From Desulfobacula sp. (GTDB lineage Bacteria; Desulfobacterota; Desulfobacteria; Desulfobacterales; Desulfobacteraceae), in assembly GCA_018645325.1 (NCBI GenBank), contig JABGOU010000006.1, positions 62,001 to 126,000 of the forward strand: a stretch of DNA of 64,000 nt, given 5' to 3'. The notes beneath the pieces were generated by a model. The model worked only from the letters and a program-made list of their open reading frames with translations. It searched no databases and had not been told where the DNA came from. Each line of letters opens with the position of its first letter. Positions within the stretch are counted from its first letter, which is position 1. Made by a program: the position numbers and the translations under genes. This document shows positions 7,552 through 16,750 of this stretch, in pieces.

Positions 7552-10526
7552 AGCTGTCTGATCTGATAAAAGATTTTTCAAAATCTGTCATCAGCAAAGA
7601 TTATAACATATCCTCTATTGCTTCAAACTCCAAAAACATACAGCCGGGCGGCCTGTTCATTGCTGTTAAAGGATTTAAATTTGACGGGCACGATTATATT
7701 GACCAGGCCTTTAGTAAAGGGGCCATAGCAGTTATTGCCCAAACTAATCCCAAAAATCTAAAGAATGTCATTCTGGTTGAAAATTCAAGACTTACCATGG
7801 CATCCGTGGCAGCAAATTTTTATGGCAACCCTTCAAAGGGGATGACCCTTGTCGGCATTACTGGAACCAATGGAAAAACAACAACCACATGGCTGGTTGA
7901 AAGTATTTTTAAAACCTGTGGATTTTCAACCGGGGTCATTGGAACCGTCAACATCCGTTATAAGAATCTGGTTTTTGACAATCCGGTAACCACACCTGAT
8001 TCCATTGCTCTTCAAAAGACCCTTTATAAAATGAAAAAATCAGGCGTGACCCATGTGATAATGGAAGTTTCATCCCACGGTCTTGACTTGAACAGGGTGG
8101 ATTATTGCCATTTTGATCTGGGAATATTTACTAACCTGTCTCAGGATCACTTAGATTATCACAAGGGCATGTCAGAATACTTTAATTGTAAAAAAAGATT
8201 TTTTACCCAGTGTCTCGGGTCAAGCAAAAAAAATAACCCCATAGCGATTGTTAATATTGATGACCCAAAAGGCGAAATTCTTTTAAAGTCAATTAAATAT
8301 AAAACCATTGCAGTTAGCACACAAAAGAAAACAGACGCGACGGGTGCTGCCGCTATTTTTTCACGGGATATCAAAGATGATATTAGAGGGTTGACGGGAA
8401 CCTTTTGCCTGGGGGCTGCCACATTTGATTTTGCATCACCATTGACGGGTACCTTTAATTTAGAAAACATACTTTGCGCCGCAGGAGCTGCCCATGCCCT
8501 GGATATCCCTTACCATCAAATTAAAAATGGAATTGAAAACTGCCATACCATACCGGGACGGCTTGAAAAAATTGACAACCTAATTGACAGGTTTTTATTT
8601 GTTGATTATGCCCATACACCTGATGCACTGGAATCCATTTTGGTGACACTGAAACAAAGAGCTCCCAAAAGGGTCATAATAATTTTCGGATGCGGTGGGG
8701 ACAGGGATCGATCAAAACGGCCCCTGATGGGACAGGTAGCATGTAAAAACAGCCATATTGCAATTGTAACCTCGGACAATCCCAGAACAGAACACCCAGA
8801 CTCAATTATAAATGATATTCTTGAAGGAATTGGTGGATTTCACAAACTTTCTGAAAATGATCTTTTGTTAACCCCTTTTAAAAAAGGCTACCTGGTTGAA
8901 AGCGACCGGAAAAAAGCTATTGAAAAAGCAGTTTCTATTTCAAAACCCGGGGATATCATTATCGCTGCAGGAAAAGGCCATGAAACTTACCAGATTACCA
9001 ATAATGGAACCATACACTTTGATGATAAAGAAGAATTGACAAAAGCTGCACAAAAATTTGCAGACAAGTTCAAACCAATTCCCTGGACTGTGGATGATCT
9101 GTCAAAGGCTTTGAATACAGACCCTTATTTTTCAACTATCAATAATAATTATAATTTTGCAGGAATCTCCACAGACTCACGGACAATTTTGGAATCTCAA
9201 ATTTTCATTGCCCTTAAAGGAGAAAGCTTTGATGGTCACACCTTTATCAAAACCCTTGTGGAAAAAGGGATAAAAGGATTTATCACAGAAAAAGGATTTG
9301 TTGGGACCCTTGATAAAAATATCAAAAAAGATTTGTTTCAAAAAAATCTGATTATTTTTGAAACTAAGAACACATTAACGGCGCTGGGACAACTTGCCCG
9401 GTATCAAAGGCTCAGGTCAAATGTCAAGCTGCTTGCTATTACAGGTTCCAGCGGAAAAACAACAACAAGAAGAATTGTTGAAGAAATTTTTAAAACCCAG
9501 TTTCATACCCATGCAACCATTGGCAATTTCAATAACGAGATTGGATTGCCACTTACTCTTTTAAAACTTTCTCAGGCTCATGAATGGGCTATTGTTGAAA
9601 TGGGAATGAACCACTCGGGAGAGATATCAAGACTGAGTAGGATAGCGCTTCCTGATATTGCCATGGTGATCAACACTGCCGGTGTTCACTTAGAAGGGCT
9701 TGGCAGCGTAGAAAATGTAGCAAAAGCAAAGGCTGAAATCTTTGATGGCATAAGAAAAAAAGGTATAGCAATTCTCTTTGCAGATGATCCGAGGCGTAAT
9801 ATCCTTGAAGCAAAAGCAAGAGAAAACAAAGCCATTCAAACCCTTCTTTTTTTTGGTTCTAATTCAGACTCGGATATTCGACCCACCAAAGTAAAAGCCA
9901 TGACCGACTCGATCCAGTTTACAGCAAGGCTTGGACATGAAGAAACAGAATTTTCCATCAACTCCCCTGCCCTTTTCATGGTTGACAACTGCCTGGCCGC
10001 AATTTGTGCTGCCAGGTCTGCAGGAATTTTTTCAGAAAATATTAAAAAAGGTATAAAAGCTTTCATCCCTGTAAAAGGAAGGATGAATATCTACAGGTTT
10101 TCAGATCACATCCATATTATTGATGACACATACAATGCAAATCCTGCTTCCATGACCCAGGCCTTGAATACACTGGATATAATCAGCAAAGGCAAAAACA
10201 GCATTGCAGTCCTGGGGGATATGCTGGAATTAGGTAATGATGCAGCTTTTCTTCATCAACAAATCGGACAAAAATTCGCCATGCTGACAATAAATAAATT
10301 ATATGTTTTCGGCACCCTGGTAAAGCACACCATAGATGGTGCCATTGAAAACGGGTTTTCAAAAAATAATATATTCCACGGAACAAAAGATGAGATAATT
10401 CAAAAACTTTTAAAAAACATGGATACCAAAACCTGGATACTTGTGAAAGGTTCCAGGGGTATGGCAATGGAAAAGGTAATACAGGGACTTCAACAATTAT
10501 TAACGCTTAAAGTGCAGGGGTTATGA
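7548..10526 (+). CDS. murEF: MurE-MurF fusion: UDP-MurNAc-tripeptide and -pentapeptide ligases
   Basis: A 992-residue protein joining two Mur ligases with no stop between them. Residues ~1-500 are MurE: P-loop GITGTNGKTTTTW (~102), EVSSHGLDLNR, and DNPRTEHP near residue 408, the motif that specifies meso-diaminopimelate. Residues ~510-992 are MurF: STDSRTI near the start of the half, P-loop ITGSSGKTTTRR (~630), VEMGMNHSGEI, IIDDTYNANPASM and VLGDMLELG. The protein would add DAP and then D-Ala-D-Ala to the UDP-MurNAc peptide. The start is TTG, overlapping the ftsI stop by 4 nt. Fused MurE-MurF is known from Bordetella and several Desulfobacterota. Both halves keep their nucleotide-binding motifs, so both should be active. 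Confidence 0.95.
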   Translation: MKLSDLIKDFSKSVISKDYNISSIASNSKNIQPGGLFIAVKGFKFDGHDYIDQAFSKGAIAVIAQTNPKNLKNVILVENSRLTMASVAANFYGNPSKGMTLVGITGTNGKTTTTWLVESIFKTCGFSTGVIGTVNIRYKNLVFDNPVTTPDSIALQKTLYKMKKSGVTHVIMEVSSHGLDLNRVDYCHFDLGIFTNLSQDHLDYHKGMSEYFNCKKRFFTQCLGSSKKNNPIAIVNIDDPKGEILLKSIKYKTIAVSTQKKTDATGAAAIFSRDIKDDIRGLTGTFCLGAATFDFASPLTGTFNLENILCAAGAAHALDIPYHQIKNGIENCHTIPGRLEKIDNLIDRFLFVDYAHTPDALESILVTLKQRAPKRVIIIFGCGGDRDRSKRPLMGQVACKNSHIAIVTSDNPRTEHPDSIINDILEGIGGFHKLSENDLLLTPFKKGYLVESDRKKAIEKAVSISKPGDIIIAAGKGHETYQITNNGTIHFDDKEELTKAAQKFADKFKPIPWTVDDLSKALNTDPYFSTINNNYNFAGISTDSRTILESQIFIALKGESFDGHTFIKTLVEKGIKGFITEKGFVGTLDKNIKKDLFQKNLIIFETKNTLTALGQLARYQRLRSNVKLLAITGSSGKTTTRRIVEEIFKTQFHTHATIGNFNNEIGLPLTLLKLSQAHEWAIVEMGMNHSGEISRLSRIALPDIAMVINTAGVHLEGLGSVENVAKAKAEIFDGIRKKGIAILFADDPRRNILEAKARENKAIQTLLFFGSNSDSDIRPTKVKAMTDSIQFTARLGHEETEFSINSPALFMVDNCLAAICAARSAGIFSENIKKGIKAFIPVKGRMNIYRFSDHIHIIDDTYNANPASMTQALNTLDIISKGKNSIAVLGDMLELGNDAAFLHQQIGQKFAMLTINKLYVFGTLVKHTIDGAIENGFSKNNIFHGTKDEIIQKLLKNMDTKTWILVKGSRGMAMEKVIQGLQQLLTLKVQGL

Positions 10527-10669
10527 TGAAGGCTTTAAAAAACTCTGAAAGAAAACGCTTGGTTAACGACAGAAGACAATTTACTTACACTTCCCATGTT
10601 CCTGAAAGAAGATCGGGTATGGACAGAAGGAATGTTGAGGCCAACAAATTTAATATAGGGATGGCATAA
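10523..10669 (+). CDS. 48-aa Arg-rich small protein in the dcw cluster, function unknown
   Basis: A short frame that starts ATGATG inside the murEF stop (4-nt overlap, coupled) and ends 12 nt before mraY. Its product is basic, with two similar motifs: NDRRQFTYTSHVPERRSG and GMDRRN. The pattern DRR..F.Y....PERRSG.DRR recurs, as I recall, in small or terminal segments of deltaproteobacterial proteins of unknown function. There is no membrane helix or signal peptide. The tight position between murEF and mraY, the start overlap and the ordered Arg/Asp motif argue for a real gene rather than chance. I cannot assign a function; a divisome-associated or nucleic-acid-binding role would be a guess. 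Confidence 0.65.
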   Translation: MMKALKNSERKRLVNDRRQFTYTSHVPERRSGMDRRNVEANKFNIGMA

Positions 10670-10681
10670 GGTTAAAAAAGA

Positions 10682-11761
10682 ATGCTCTACGAATTTTTAT
10701 ATCCATATCATGTAGATTTCTCGTTCTTAAATATATTTCGATATATTACATTCAGAACGATTTACGGGGGACTGACCGCCTTTTTAATTTGTTTTCTTGT
10801 CGGACCCTTTGTAATTAGAAAACTTACTCAGATGCAGATCGGGCAAATCATACAGACAGATGGACCGCAGTCCCACATGGGAAAACAAGGCACCCCGACC
10901 ATGGGAGGCATCTTGATTCTTTTCTCTGTTTTCATGACCACTATTATCTGGGGGAACCTGTCTAACCATTATGTCAATATTCTTCTTCTGACCCTTTTGC
11001 TTTTTGGATTTATCGGATTTGTCGATGACTATCTTATGCAGATAAAAAAAAGGAATATGGGGTTTTCAGCCAAAGGCAAATTTCTCATCCAGGTATTATT
11101 TGGTCTTATTATAGGATGGTTGATCTATAAATGTCCTGATTTTAATTCCACATTGACCATTCCTTTTTTTAAAGATATTTCCCCTGATTTGGGGATCTGG
11201 TACATACCTTTTGCCTGTCTTGTCATTGTAGCGACATCAAATGCTGTAAACTTGACAGATGGCCTTGACGGGCTTGCAATAGGCCCCTATATCGTTGCCA
11301 GCGTCACCTACATGTTTTTTGCCTATGTTGCAGGACATTTACAAATCGCTGAATACCTTCATTTAAGACATATTGCTTCTGCTGGTGAAATAGCTGTGGT
11401 ATGCGGAACTCTGGCAGGTGCCGGGCTGGGATTCCTATGGTTTAACGCACACCCGGCACAGATTTTTATGGGTGATTCCGGCTCAATTCCATTGGGCGGA
11501 ATCCTAGGAACAATCGCCATAATCACAAAACAGGAAATTCTTTTGCTCATTGTAGGCGGACTGTTTGTGATTGAAGCCTTATCAGTTATTATTCAAGTGT
11601 CCTATTTTAAACTGACAAAAGGAAAAAGAATTTTCCGGATGGCCCCTTTACACCACCATTTTGAACTTAAAGGCTGGCATGAATCAAAGGTAATAGTCCG
11701 GTTCTGGATTATATCCATTACCCTTGCATTATTATCCTTAAGCACTTTGAAAATAAGGTAA
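10682..11761 (+). CDS. mraY: Phospho-N-acetylmuramoyl-pentapeptide-transferase MraY
   Basis: 359-residue polytopic enzyme that transfers phospho-MurNAc-pentapeptide to undecaprenyl phosphate, forming lipid I at the inner face of the membrane. Family motifs: GTPTMGGILIL near residue 75, GFVDDYLMQIKKRN with the catalytic DD pair near 115, AVNLTDGLDGLAIGP near 190, FMGDSGSIPLGG near 265, and the C-terminal histidine motif APLHHHFELKGWHE. About ten membrane helices are apparent and the length is standard. The gene directly abuts the TTG of murD. Confidence 0.97.
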   Translation: MLYEFLYPYHVDFSFLNIFRYITFRTIYGGLTAFLICFLVGPFVIRKLTQMQIGQIIQTDGPQSHMGKQGTPTMGGILILFSVFMTTIIWGNLSNHYVNILLLTLLLFGFIGFVDDYLMQIKKRNMGFSAKGKFLIQVLFGLIIGWLIYKCPDFNSTLTIPFFKDISPDLGIWYIPFACLVIVATSNAVNLTDGLDGLAIGPYIVASVTYMFFAYVAGHLQIAEYLHLRHIASAGEIAVVCGTLAGAGLGFLWFNAHPAQIFMGDSGSIPLGGILGTIAIITKQEILLLIVGGLFVIEALSVIIQVSYFKLTKGKRIFRMAPLHHHFELKGWHESKVIVRFWIISITLALLSLSTLKIR

Positions 11762-13138
11762 TTGAAAGTGAAAAAAGAAAAACAACCCTATTTTCTTGTT
11801 ATTGGCCTGGGAACATCAGGTACCTCAATGGCAAAATTCCTTTGTTCCAAAGGCAAAACAGTTATTGCCACGGACATTGATGCTTCAAGAAAAAAAATTG
11901 CAGAAGAACTCAATGCACTTGGGATTGAAACACAGATCGGCTTTCATGATCAAAAGACATTTAACCTTGCAGATGTAATAGTACCAAGCCCAGGCATCTC
12001 TAAAAACAATACCTTTATCAAAACAGCGGTCAGCCTTGGGGTTAATGTAGAGGGCGAGCTTGATATTTTCAGTCGATACAATAATCTTCCCGTAATTGCC
12101 ATTACAGGAACCAATGGAAAAACAACCACAACAACTTTAATTGGTGATATCTTAAAATCATGCGGAATGAAGCCTTTTGTGGGAGGAAATATTGGGACAC
12201 CGCTTGTGGATCATCTGATTAACAAAGGAGCAACCGATGTTATTGTCGCTGAAATATCCAGTTTTCAACTTGATCTTTCAACCCGGTTCAGGCCTGATGT
12301 GGGAGTTCTCTTAAATATCTCGGAAGACCATCTGGATCGATATGAGGATCCCCAGGCGTATGAAACTTCCAAATGGAGTATTTTCAAGCATCAAAGGTTT
12401 TCTGATAAAGCCGTGATTAATGAATCCATTAAAAATTTCAATATTATGTCCAAAAAACTGGAATCCAGAATTTTTACATTTTCATCAGAGGACACCCTTA
12501 TAAACTGCAATGCCAAAATCAGTTCAAAAACTATTAAAATTATCACCCAGGAATTGACTCATATAGTGAAAACGAATCAACTAAAAGAGCTGAAAGGTGC
12601 TCACAACAGGGAAAACATTGCTGCAGCCCTTCTTGCATGTCTTGCCATTGGTGTTGATATAAATAAAGCTGTAAAAGGACTGGAAACTTTTAAAAATCTG
12701 CCTCACAGAATGGAATTCATTAAAACAATTGACAAAGTTTCCTTTTATAATGACTCCAAGGGAACCAACACAGATGCGGTTATCCAGGCTATTAAATGCT
12801 TTGGAAAAAATATTATCCTTATTTTGGGAGGCCGCGAAAAAGGAACAAATTTTTCCCTGCTGATCAATGATATCCAAAAGAGCGTAAAAATAATTATCGC
12901 TCTGGGCGAATGCAGAGCACTTATCAAAGATACCTTTAAAAATATTTGCCCGGTTTTAGAAGTTCTCACCATGAATGAGGCTGTTCAAACTGCATTTGAT
13001 AAGGCATCTCAAAATGACGCGGGTGAACCGGCTATTGTCCTTCTCTCACCTGCCTGTGCAAGCTTTGACATGTATGAAGATTATGTCCATAGAGGAAATG
13101 ATTTTACAACCCTTGTAAACGCACTTGGGGATAAATAA
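11762..13138 (+). CDS. murD: UDP-N-acetylmuramoylalanine--D-glutamate ligase MurD
   Basis: 458-residue cytoplasmic Mur ligase that adds D-Glu to UDP-MurNAc-L-Ala. The N-terminal Rossmann domain starts with FLVIGLGTSGTSMAKFL; the P-loop GTNGKTTTTTLIG is near residue 118; EISSFQL near 163 and the carbamylated-Lys region follow; HRMEFI and FYNDSKGTNTDA (C-terminal ligase domain) are near 318 and 330. The start is TTG immediately after the mraY stop; a GTG two codons later is an alternative. It sits in the standard order mraY-murD-ftsW. Confidence 0.96.
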   Translation: MKVKKEKQPYFLVIGLGTSGTSMAKFLCSKGKTVIATDIDASRKKIAEELNALGIETQIGFHDQKTFNLADVIVPSPGISKNNTFIKTAVSLGVNVEGELDIFSRYNNLPVIAITGTNGKTTTTTLIGDILKSCGMKPFVGGNIGTPLVDHLINKGATDVIVAEISSFQLDLSTRFRPDVGVLLNISEDHLDRYEDPQAYETSKWSIFKHQRFSDKAVINESIKNFNIMSKKLESRIFTFSSEDTLINCNAKISSKTIKIITQELTHIVKTNQLKELKGAHNRENIAAALLACLAIGVDINKAVKGLETFKNLPHRMEFIKTIDKVSFYNDSKGTNTDAVIQAIKCFGKNIILILGGREKGTNFSLLINDIQKSVKIIIALGECRALIKDTFKNICPVLEVLTMNEAVQTAFDKASQNDAGEPAIVLLSPACASFDMYEDYVHRGNDFTTLVNALGDK

Positions 13139-13139
13139 A

Positions 13140-14267
13140 ATGGCTAAACAAACAAAAACCATACATCCCTTTTTCAGTGAAAAAAGTATTCTTTTTCCTG
13201 TTCTTCTTCTTTCCGGGATTGGTATTGTTATGGTTTATTCAGCAAGTTCTGCCATTAGTATGGAAAGCCATAACACTGTATTTTACTATATGAAAAAGCA
13301 GGCATTATTTTTTGGTATCAGCCTTATTATCATGTTTGTTGCGGCCTCTTTTCCATATAAGCTTTATAAAAACATTTCCTATATCATCCTTTTTACCGCT
13401 ATTGCAATGCTCGTAGCAGTGCTTGTCCCGGCATTAAACATTAAGGCCGGCGGTGCACACAGGTGGCTGAATCTGGGTGGATTCACTTTTCAACCGGCAG
13501 AATTTGCAAAACTTGCCCTTATTATTTTCCTTGGATATTCCCTTTCAAAAAAACAGGATGTGGTAAAAATATTTTCCATTGGTTTTGTCCCCCATGCATT
13601 TATTTTTGGTATATTTGCCTGCCTGATAATCATCCAGCCTGATTTTGGGACCATTGTTGTGTTAGGGATTATCACATGGGGAATGATGTTTGTTGCAGGG
13701 GTTAAGATAACCCACCTGCTTTCTCCAGCGCCTTTACTGGTCCCCATTATCTATTTCTGGGTTTATAAGGTTGAATATCGATTGGAAAGGATTCTTGCTT
13801 TTTTAAATCCCTGGGATGATCCCTTTAATACAGGCTACCAGATCACCCATTCTTTAAAGGCATTTGGTTCAGGCGGCATTTTTGGAAAAGGAATCGGCCT
13901 TGGTATGCAGAAAATGCATTACCTTCCGGAACCGCATACAGACTTTATCTTCTCAATAATTGGAGAAGAATTAGGACTGATTGGCGTACTCACTGTTTTA
14001 TCTTTGTATTTAATCTTATTATTAAAAGGGGTCCAGATTGCCCAAAACTCAAAAACTTTATTTGGTGCCATCACAGCCATGGGGATTACCATTTATATCG
14101 GAGTTCAGGTCATCATCAACACAGGAGTTGCTTTAGGGGCTCTACCTACAAAAGGTCTTACTCTTCCATTTATAAGTTACGGGGGGACTTCCCTTGTGAT
14201 CAATATGGCAGCTATGGGAATTTTAATGAATATCGGGGCTTCCAAAGATCATGAAAAAAAAGCCTAA
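13140..14267 (+). CDS. ftsW: SEDS-family peptidoglycan glycosyltransferase FtsW
   Basis: 375-residue polytopic SEDS protein that polymerises lipid II at the septum together with FtsI. About ten membrane helices are visible. Family landmarks: MVYSASSAIS near the first helix, AGGAHRWLNLGGFTFQPAEFAKLA, IIQPDFGT, RILAFLNPWDDPF.TGYQ, LPEPHTDFIFSIIGEELG and LPFISYGGTSL. I chose the ATG at 13140, 1 nt after the murD stop, with a GGGG ribosome site about 9 nt upstream; a TTG at 13125 would add five residues. Its 3' end overlaps murG by 17 nt. Confidence 0.95.
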   Translation: MAKQTKTIHPFFSEKSILFPVLLLSGIGIVMVYSASSAISMESHNTVFYYMKKQALFFGISLIIMFVAASFPYKLYKNISYIILFTAIAMLVAVLVPALNIKAGGAHRWLNLGGFTFQPAEFAKLALIIFLGYSLSKKQDVVKIFSIGFVPHAFIFGIFACLIIIQPDFGTIVVLGIITWGMMFVAGVKITHLLSPAPLLVPIIYFWVYKVEYRLERILAFLNPWDDPFNTGYQITHSLKAFGSGGIFGKGIGLGMQKMHYLPEPHTDFIFSIIGEELGLIGVLTVLSLYLILLLKGVQIAQNSKTLFGAITAMGITIYIGVQVIINTGVALGALPTKGLTLPFISYGGTSLVINMAAMGILMNIGASKDHEKKA

Positions 14268-15369
14268 CATAATCATCGCCGGAGGAAAGACAGGCGGACA
14301 CCTTTTTCCTGGAATTGCCATTGCCCAGGCGCTTGACCGGATTTATGAACCGACCGGCCTTCAAGTGAATATTCTTTTTGTTGGTACCAAAGCACCATTT
14401 GAGACACAGACCCTTAAAAAATATGGTTATCCCCATAAAGCAATATTTTCAAAGCCAATTAAAGGCGGCAACCTTTTCAAAAAAGCATTCTCCATCAGTA
14501 TCATTCTTATTTCTCTGATACAGTCAATGATAATCATGAAAAGTTTTAAACCGGATTTTGTCTTAGGTGTTGGAGGCTTTTCATCTTTTACCGTTGTACT
14601 GGCAGCCTGGTTAATGTGCATTCCCACTGCTATCCAGGAACAAAATGCCTTCCCCGGGTTGACCAACCGCATATTATCAAAATTTGCCAAAACCATTTTC
14701 ACATCTTTCAAAGAAACAAAAGGATTTACCCACAATCCAAAAGTGGATTATGTGGGGAATCCTGTTAGAAAAACCGACAGTGCTGCATTTGAAGATAACC
14801 TGAATTTAAATCGTTTTGATCCAGACAAATTTACCCTTCTTGTAACAGGTGGAAGCCAGGGTGCTGAAAGTATAAATGCAGCATTCATGGATGCCCTTGA
14901 GTTGATGACTGATACGGACAAATTCAATATTATTCATCAGACGGGTTCCAATAATGAATCTAAAATTTTACAGCGTTACAGCCATCTGAAAATCGATGCA
15001 ACGGTCAAAGGCTTTTTCCATAACATGCCTTTTCTTCAGGATAAGGCGGATCTTGTCATCACACGGGCAGGGGCTTCAACAATTTCTGAGTTGTGTTTAA
15101 GGGGCCTGCCTTCAATTCTTGTTCCCTTCCCCCATGCGGCTGACGACCACCAGACCTTTAATGCAAAAGCCCTTGAAGAACAAGGAGCGGCTGTGATGAT
15201 AAAAGATAGCGAACTCACTGGACATGTCTTAAAAGAAACAATTGAAGATTTGATCAAAAATAATGAAAGGATTGAGAACATGGCCAAAAATTTAAAACAA
15301 CTTGCCATGCCCGATGCTGATAACAAAATAGCAAATCATATTTTAAAAACAAAGGATATTAAGGGGTAA
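14251..15369 (+). CDS. murG: UDP-GlcNAc:lipid I N-acetylglucosaminyltransferase MurG
   Basis: 372-residue GT28-family glycosyltransferase, membrane-associated on the inner face, that makes lipid II. The N-terminal glycine-rich loop IIAGGKTGGHLFPGIA is near residue 6, VLGVGGFSS near 100, IQEQNAFPGLTNR near 128, GGSQGAESIN near 200, and the donor-binding TRAGASTISEL near 272 with PFPHAADDHQTFNA near 292. Motif order and length are standard. The start overlaps the end of ftsW. Confidence 0.96.
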   Translation: MKKKPNIIIAGGKTGGHLFPGIAIAQALDRIYEPTGLQVNILFVGTKAPFETQTLKKYGYPHKAIFSKPIKGGNLFKKAFSISIILISLIQSMIIMKSFKPDFVLGVGGFSSFTVVLAAWLMCIPTAIQEQNAFPGLTNRILSKFAKTIFTSFKETKGFTHNPKVDYVGNPVRKTDSAAFEDNLNLNRFDPDKFTLLVTGGSQGAESINAAFMDALELMTDTDKFNIIHQTGSNNESKILQRYSHLKIDATVKGFFHNMPFLQDKADLVITRAGASTISELCLRGLPSILVPFPHAADDHQTFNAKALEEQGAAVMIKDSELTGHVLKETIEDLIKNNERIENMAKNLKQLAMPDADNKIANHILKTKDIKG

Positions 15370-15373
15370 CTCA

Positions 15374-16741
15374 ATGTATCAAAAAAATTACCATATCCAT
15401 TTTGTTGGGATCGGCGGCATTGGAATGAGCGGTATTGCAGAACTGCTTATACATCTTGGCTATCAAGTGTCCGGATCAGACTTAAAGCTCTCCCCCATTA
15501 CCAGACGGCTTGAAAAAAAAGGCGGGATCATCTTTCAAGGGCACAGCAAAGAACAGGTAAAGGGTGCCAGCGTTGTGGTCACCTCTACTGCCATTTCCAG
15601 TCAGAACCCGGAAGTGATTAGAGCAAAAGAGCTTTTAATTCCTATTATCCCAAGGGCTGAAATGCTGGCTGAGCTGATGCGGATCAAATACTCTATTGCT
15701 GTTTCAGGCGCCCACGGGAAAACATCCACCACCTCCATGATTTCTCAAATTCTCAATACTGCCGGACTTGACCCCACAGTAATTATTGGAGGACTTCTCA
15801 AGGGGCTCGATACCAATGCATTACATGGTAAAGGAGAGTATATTGTCGCCGAAGCCGATGAAAGTGACGGATCTTTTTTAAAGTATTCTCCAGCCATTGC
15901 AGCTGTCACCAATATAGACCTTGAACATCTTGATTTTTATCGGGATATTGAAGATATCAAAGACAAATTTATCCAGTTTATCAACTCGGTTCCCTTTTAT
16001 GGGCTTGCTATTCTCTTCCTTGATAACGAACATATCCAGGATATCATTCCCAAAGTAAAGGTTCGGTATACTACCTTTGGTATGACTGCCCAGTCTGATC
16101 TGCGGGCCAGGGAAATCTCATTCATGGGAAGTAAAAGTTTTTTTAAAGTTTTCCACCATGAAAAACTTTTGGGTAACATCAATCTGAATATTGCCGGAAA
16201 ACATAATATATCAAATGCACTTGCCTCCATTGCAGTGGGGCTTGAGCTGAACATATCCTTTAAAACAATTAAAAAAGCATTGGAACAGATAGAGGGCGTA
16301 AAAAGACGGCTTGAAATCAAGGGGGAAAAAAGAGGAATAACCGTCATAGATGACTATGGGCATCATCCAACAGAAATCATGGCGACACTGACTGCTATAA
16401 GAGAAAGTCGCATGGGCAAACGTCTGATAGTTGTATTCCAGCCTCATAGATACACCAGAACCAAAGGATTGTTCCATGAATTCACCCGTTCCTTCTACCA
16501 AGCCGATATCCTGATTGTACTCCCGATTTATGCGGCAAGCGAAAAAAAAATCAAAGGGATTGATGCCCAGAGCCTGTGCGAAGGTATCAAAAAACATGGA
16601 CATAAAGAGGTCGCCCATGCACCTGATTTTAACCAGGCGTTATCCATGATTACCCATAAGGTAAAAAAAGGAGATGTTGTCCTGACACTGGGCGCAGGAG
16701 ACATCTATACCCTTGGAGAAGAACTGCTTAAGGTATTGTAA
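15374..16741 (+). CDS. murC: UDP-N-acetylmuramate--L-alanine ligase MurC
   Basis: 455-residue first Mur ligase, joining L-Ala to UDP-MurNAc. N-terminal FVGIGGIGMSGIAELL (Rossmann), the P-loop SGAHGKTSTTSM near residue 114, EADESDGSFLKY near 160, NIDLEHLDFY near 183, RRLEIKG near 315 followed by DDYGHHPTEI, and FQPHRYTRTKGL near 352 are all present and characteristic of MurC. Length is typical. The start is ATG with AAGGGGTAAC upstream; murB follows after 9 nt. Confidence 0.97.
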   Translation: MYQKNYHIHFVGIGGIGMSGIAELLIHLGYQVSGSDLKLSPITRRLEKKGGIIFQGHSKEQVKGASVVVTSTAISSQNPEVIRAKELLIPIIPRAEMLAELMRIKYSIAVSGAHGKTSTTSMISQILNTAGLDPTVIIGGLLKGLDTNALHGKGEYIVAEADESDGSFLKYSPAIAAVTNIDLEHLDFYRDIEDIKDKFIQFINSVPFYGLAILFLDNEHIQDIIPKVKVRYTTFGMTAQSDLRAREISFMGSKSFFKVFHHEKLLGNINLNIAGKHNISNALASIAVGLELNISFKTIKKALEQIEGVKRRLEIKGEKRGITVIDDYGHHPTEIMATLTAIRESRMGKRLIVVFQPHRYTRTKGLFHEFTRSFYQADILIVLPIYAASEKKIKGIDAQSLCEGIKKHGHKEVAHAPDFNQALSMITHKVKKGDVVLTLGAGDIYTLGEELLKVL

Positions 16742-16750
16742 AGGCAAGGC

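Noticed and set aside
13125-13139. TTG at 13125 as start of ftsW
   Set aside because: It lies within murD; the ATG at 13140 has better spacing to GGGG and gives the usual FtsW N terminus.
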